The notes under the pieces: model-generated | What the model was told of the DNA's origin: nothing | The model's database searches: none | The model's input: only the letters and a program-made list of their open reading frames with translations | Source: Gammaproteobacteria bacterium | GTDB lineage: Bacteria > Pseudomonadota > Gammaproteobacteria > Steroidobacterales > Steroidobacteraceae | DNA length: 64,000 nucleotides | Assembly (NCBI GenBank): GCA_003134045.1 | Contig: PLAH01000040.1 | Location: forward strand, 1-64,000 | Reading direction: 5' to 3' | Shown here: positions 63,898-64,000 of the stretch, in pieces | Numbering within the stretch: the first letter of the stretch is position 1 | Layout: the number at the start of each line of letters is the position of its first letter | Made by a program: the position numbers and the translations under genes

Positions 63898-64000
63898 CAG
63901 GGGACTTCGGCACCGGGGACGGGATGGGGCGAGCTACCCAAGGCGCGGGCATGCGCGTCGGGCGCTGCTACCGAGCCGGGGCTCGAGGCAGCACCGTGGC
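63898..64000. other. Window end, no feature seen
   Basis: I see no gene, promoter or hairpin I can support in these 103 bases. Confidence 0.5.

Overview
The window is a GC-rich bacterial chromosome segment, almost fully coding, with no rRNA, tRNA, CRISPR array, insertion sequence or prophage that I could see. Gene content and order point to Gammaproteobacteria: prmA / DUF3426 zinc-ribbon / dusB / fis / purH / purD, divergent rhlB and trxA-rho, plsB, cysQ, greB, ttcA, glnE and an AroQ-AccB-AccC block. A HrcA-type CIRCE element before groESL, homospermidine synthase and long in-frame insertions suggest a non-enteric lineage, perhaps near Steroidobacteraceae/Nevskiales. That lineage guess is inference only.

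Layout. 1-3.4 kb: 5' part of an M3 peptidase and a glnE broken by a 2-bp deletion in a CG run. 3.6-5.8 kb: groES-groEL with terminator, sigma-70 promoter and CIRCE. 5.8-9.6 kb: DsbD-alpha-like protein, TlpA-like thioredoxin, aroQ, accB, accC. 9.6-16.1 kb: prmA, DUF3426 protein, dusB, fis, purH, purD. 16.1-20.9 kb (minus): ferredoxin-like fragment, MFS transporter, SPFH protein, NfeD, rho, trxA. 21.2-28.1 kb: rhlB, HAD nucleotidase, cysQ, DUF3301, PHP phosphatase, DUF465, MscS channel, arfB. 28.1-34.2 kb: plsB, lipoprotein, DUF2059 protein, hydrolase, cNMP-patatin lipase. 34.2-42.1 kb (minus): a close-packed envelope block (LemA, two TPM proteins, L,D-transpeptidase, M1 peptidase, rhomboid) ending in an orphan contractile tail sheath protein. 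42.2-48.2 kb: greB, homospermidine synthase, GST, sseA, speA. 48.6-56.8 kb: RRM protein, UvrD-like helicase, NUDIX hydrolase, three unknowns, HAD, S9 peptidase. 56.8-60.2 kb: ATP-grasp ligase, zincin and FemAB-like acyltransferase. 60.1-63.9 kb: ttcA, M32 carboxypeptidase, LEA14-like lipoprotein, secreted unknown.

Functional themes are protein folding and thiol chemistry (GroESL, DsbD-alpha, TlpA, TrxA), early fatty-acid and phospholipid synthesis (AccBC, PlsB), purine synthesis, transcription elongation and termination (Rho, GreB), RNA metabolism (DusB, TtcA, RhlB, Rnm), polyamines (SpeA plus homospermidine synthase) and the cell envelope.

The most unusual signals are: (1) in-frame, drifted tandem repeats of 15-45 bp inside otherwise conserved proteins (M3 peptidase, PrmA, DUF3426 protein, HAD, S9 peptidase, TtcA, the last secreted protein), as if minisatellite expansion is a general mutational habit of this genome; (2) a zincin / ATP-grasp / FemAB cluster whose divergent start codons may overlap; (3) a lone, full-length tail-sheath gene in an envelope operon; (4) several genes with a -10 hexamer only 3-8 nt before the start codon, including a divergent pair 17 bp apart that shares one palindromic -10, suggesting leaderless transcripts; and (5) a small two-copy palindromic intergenic repeat.
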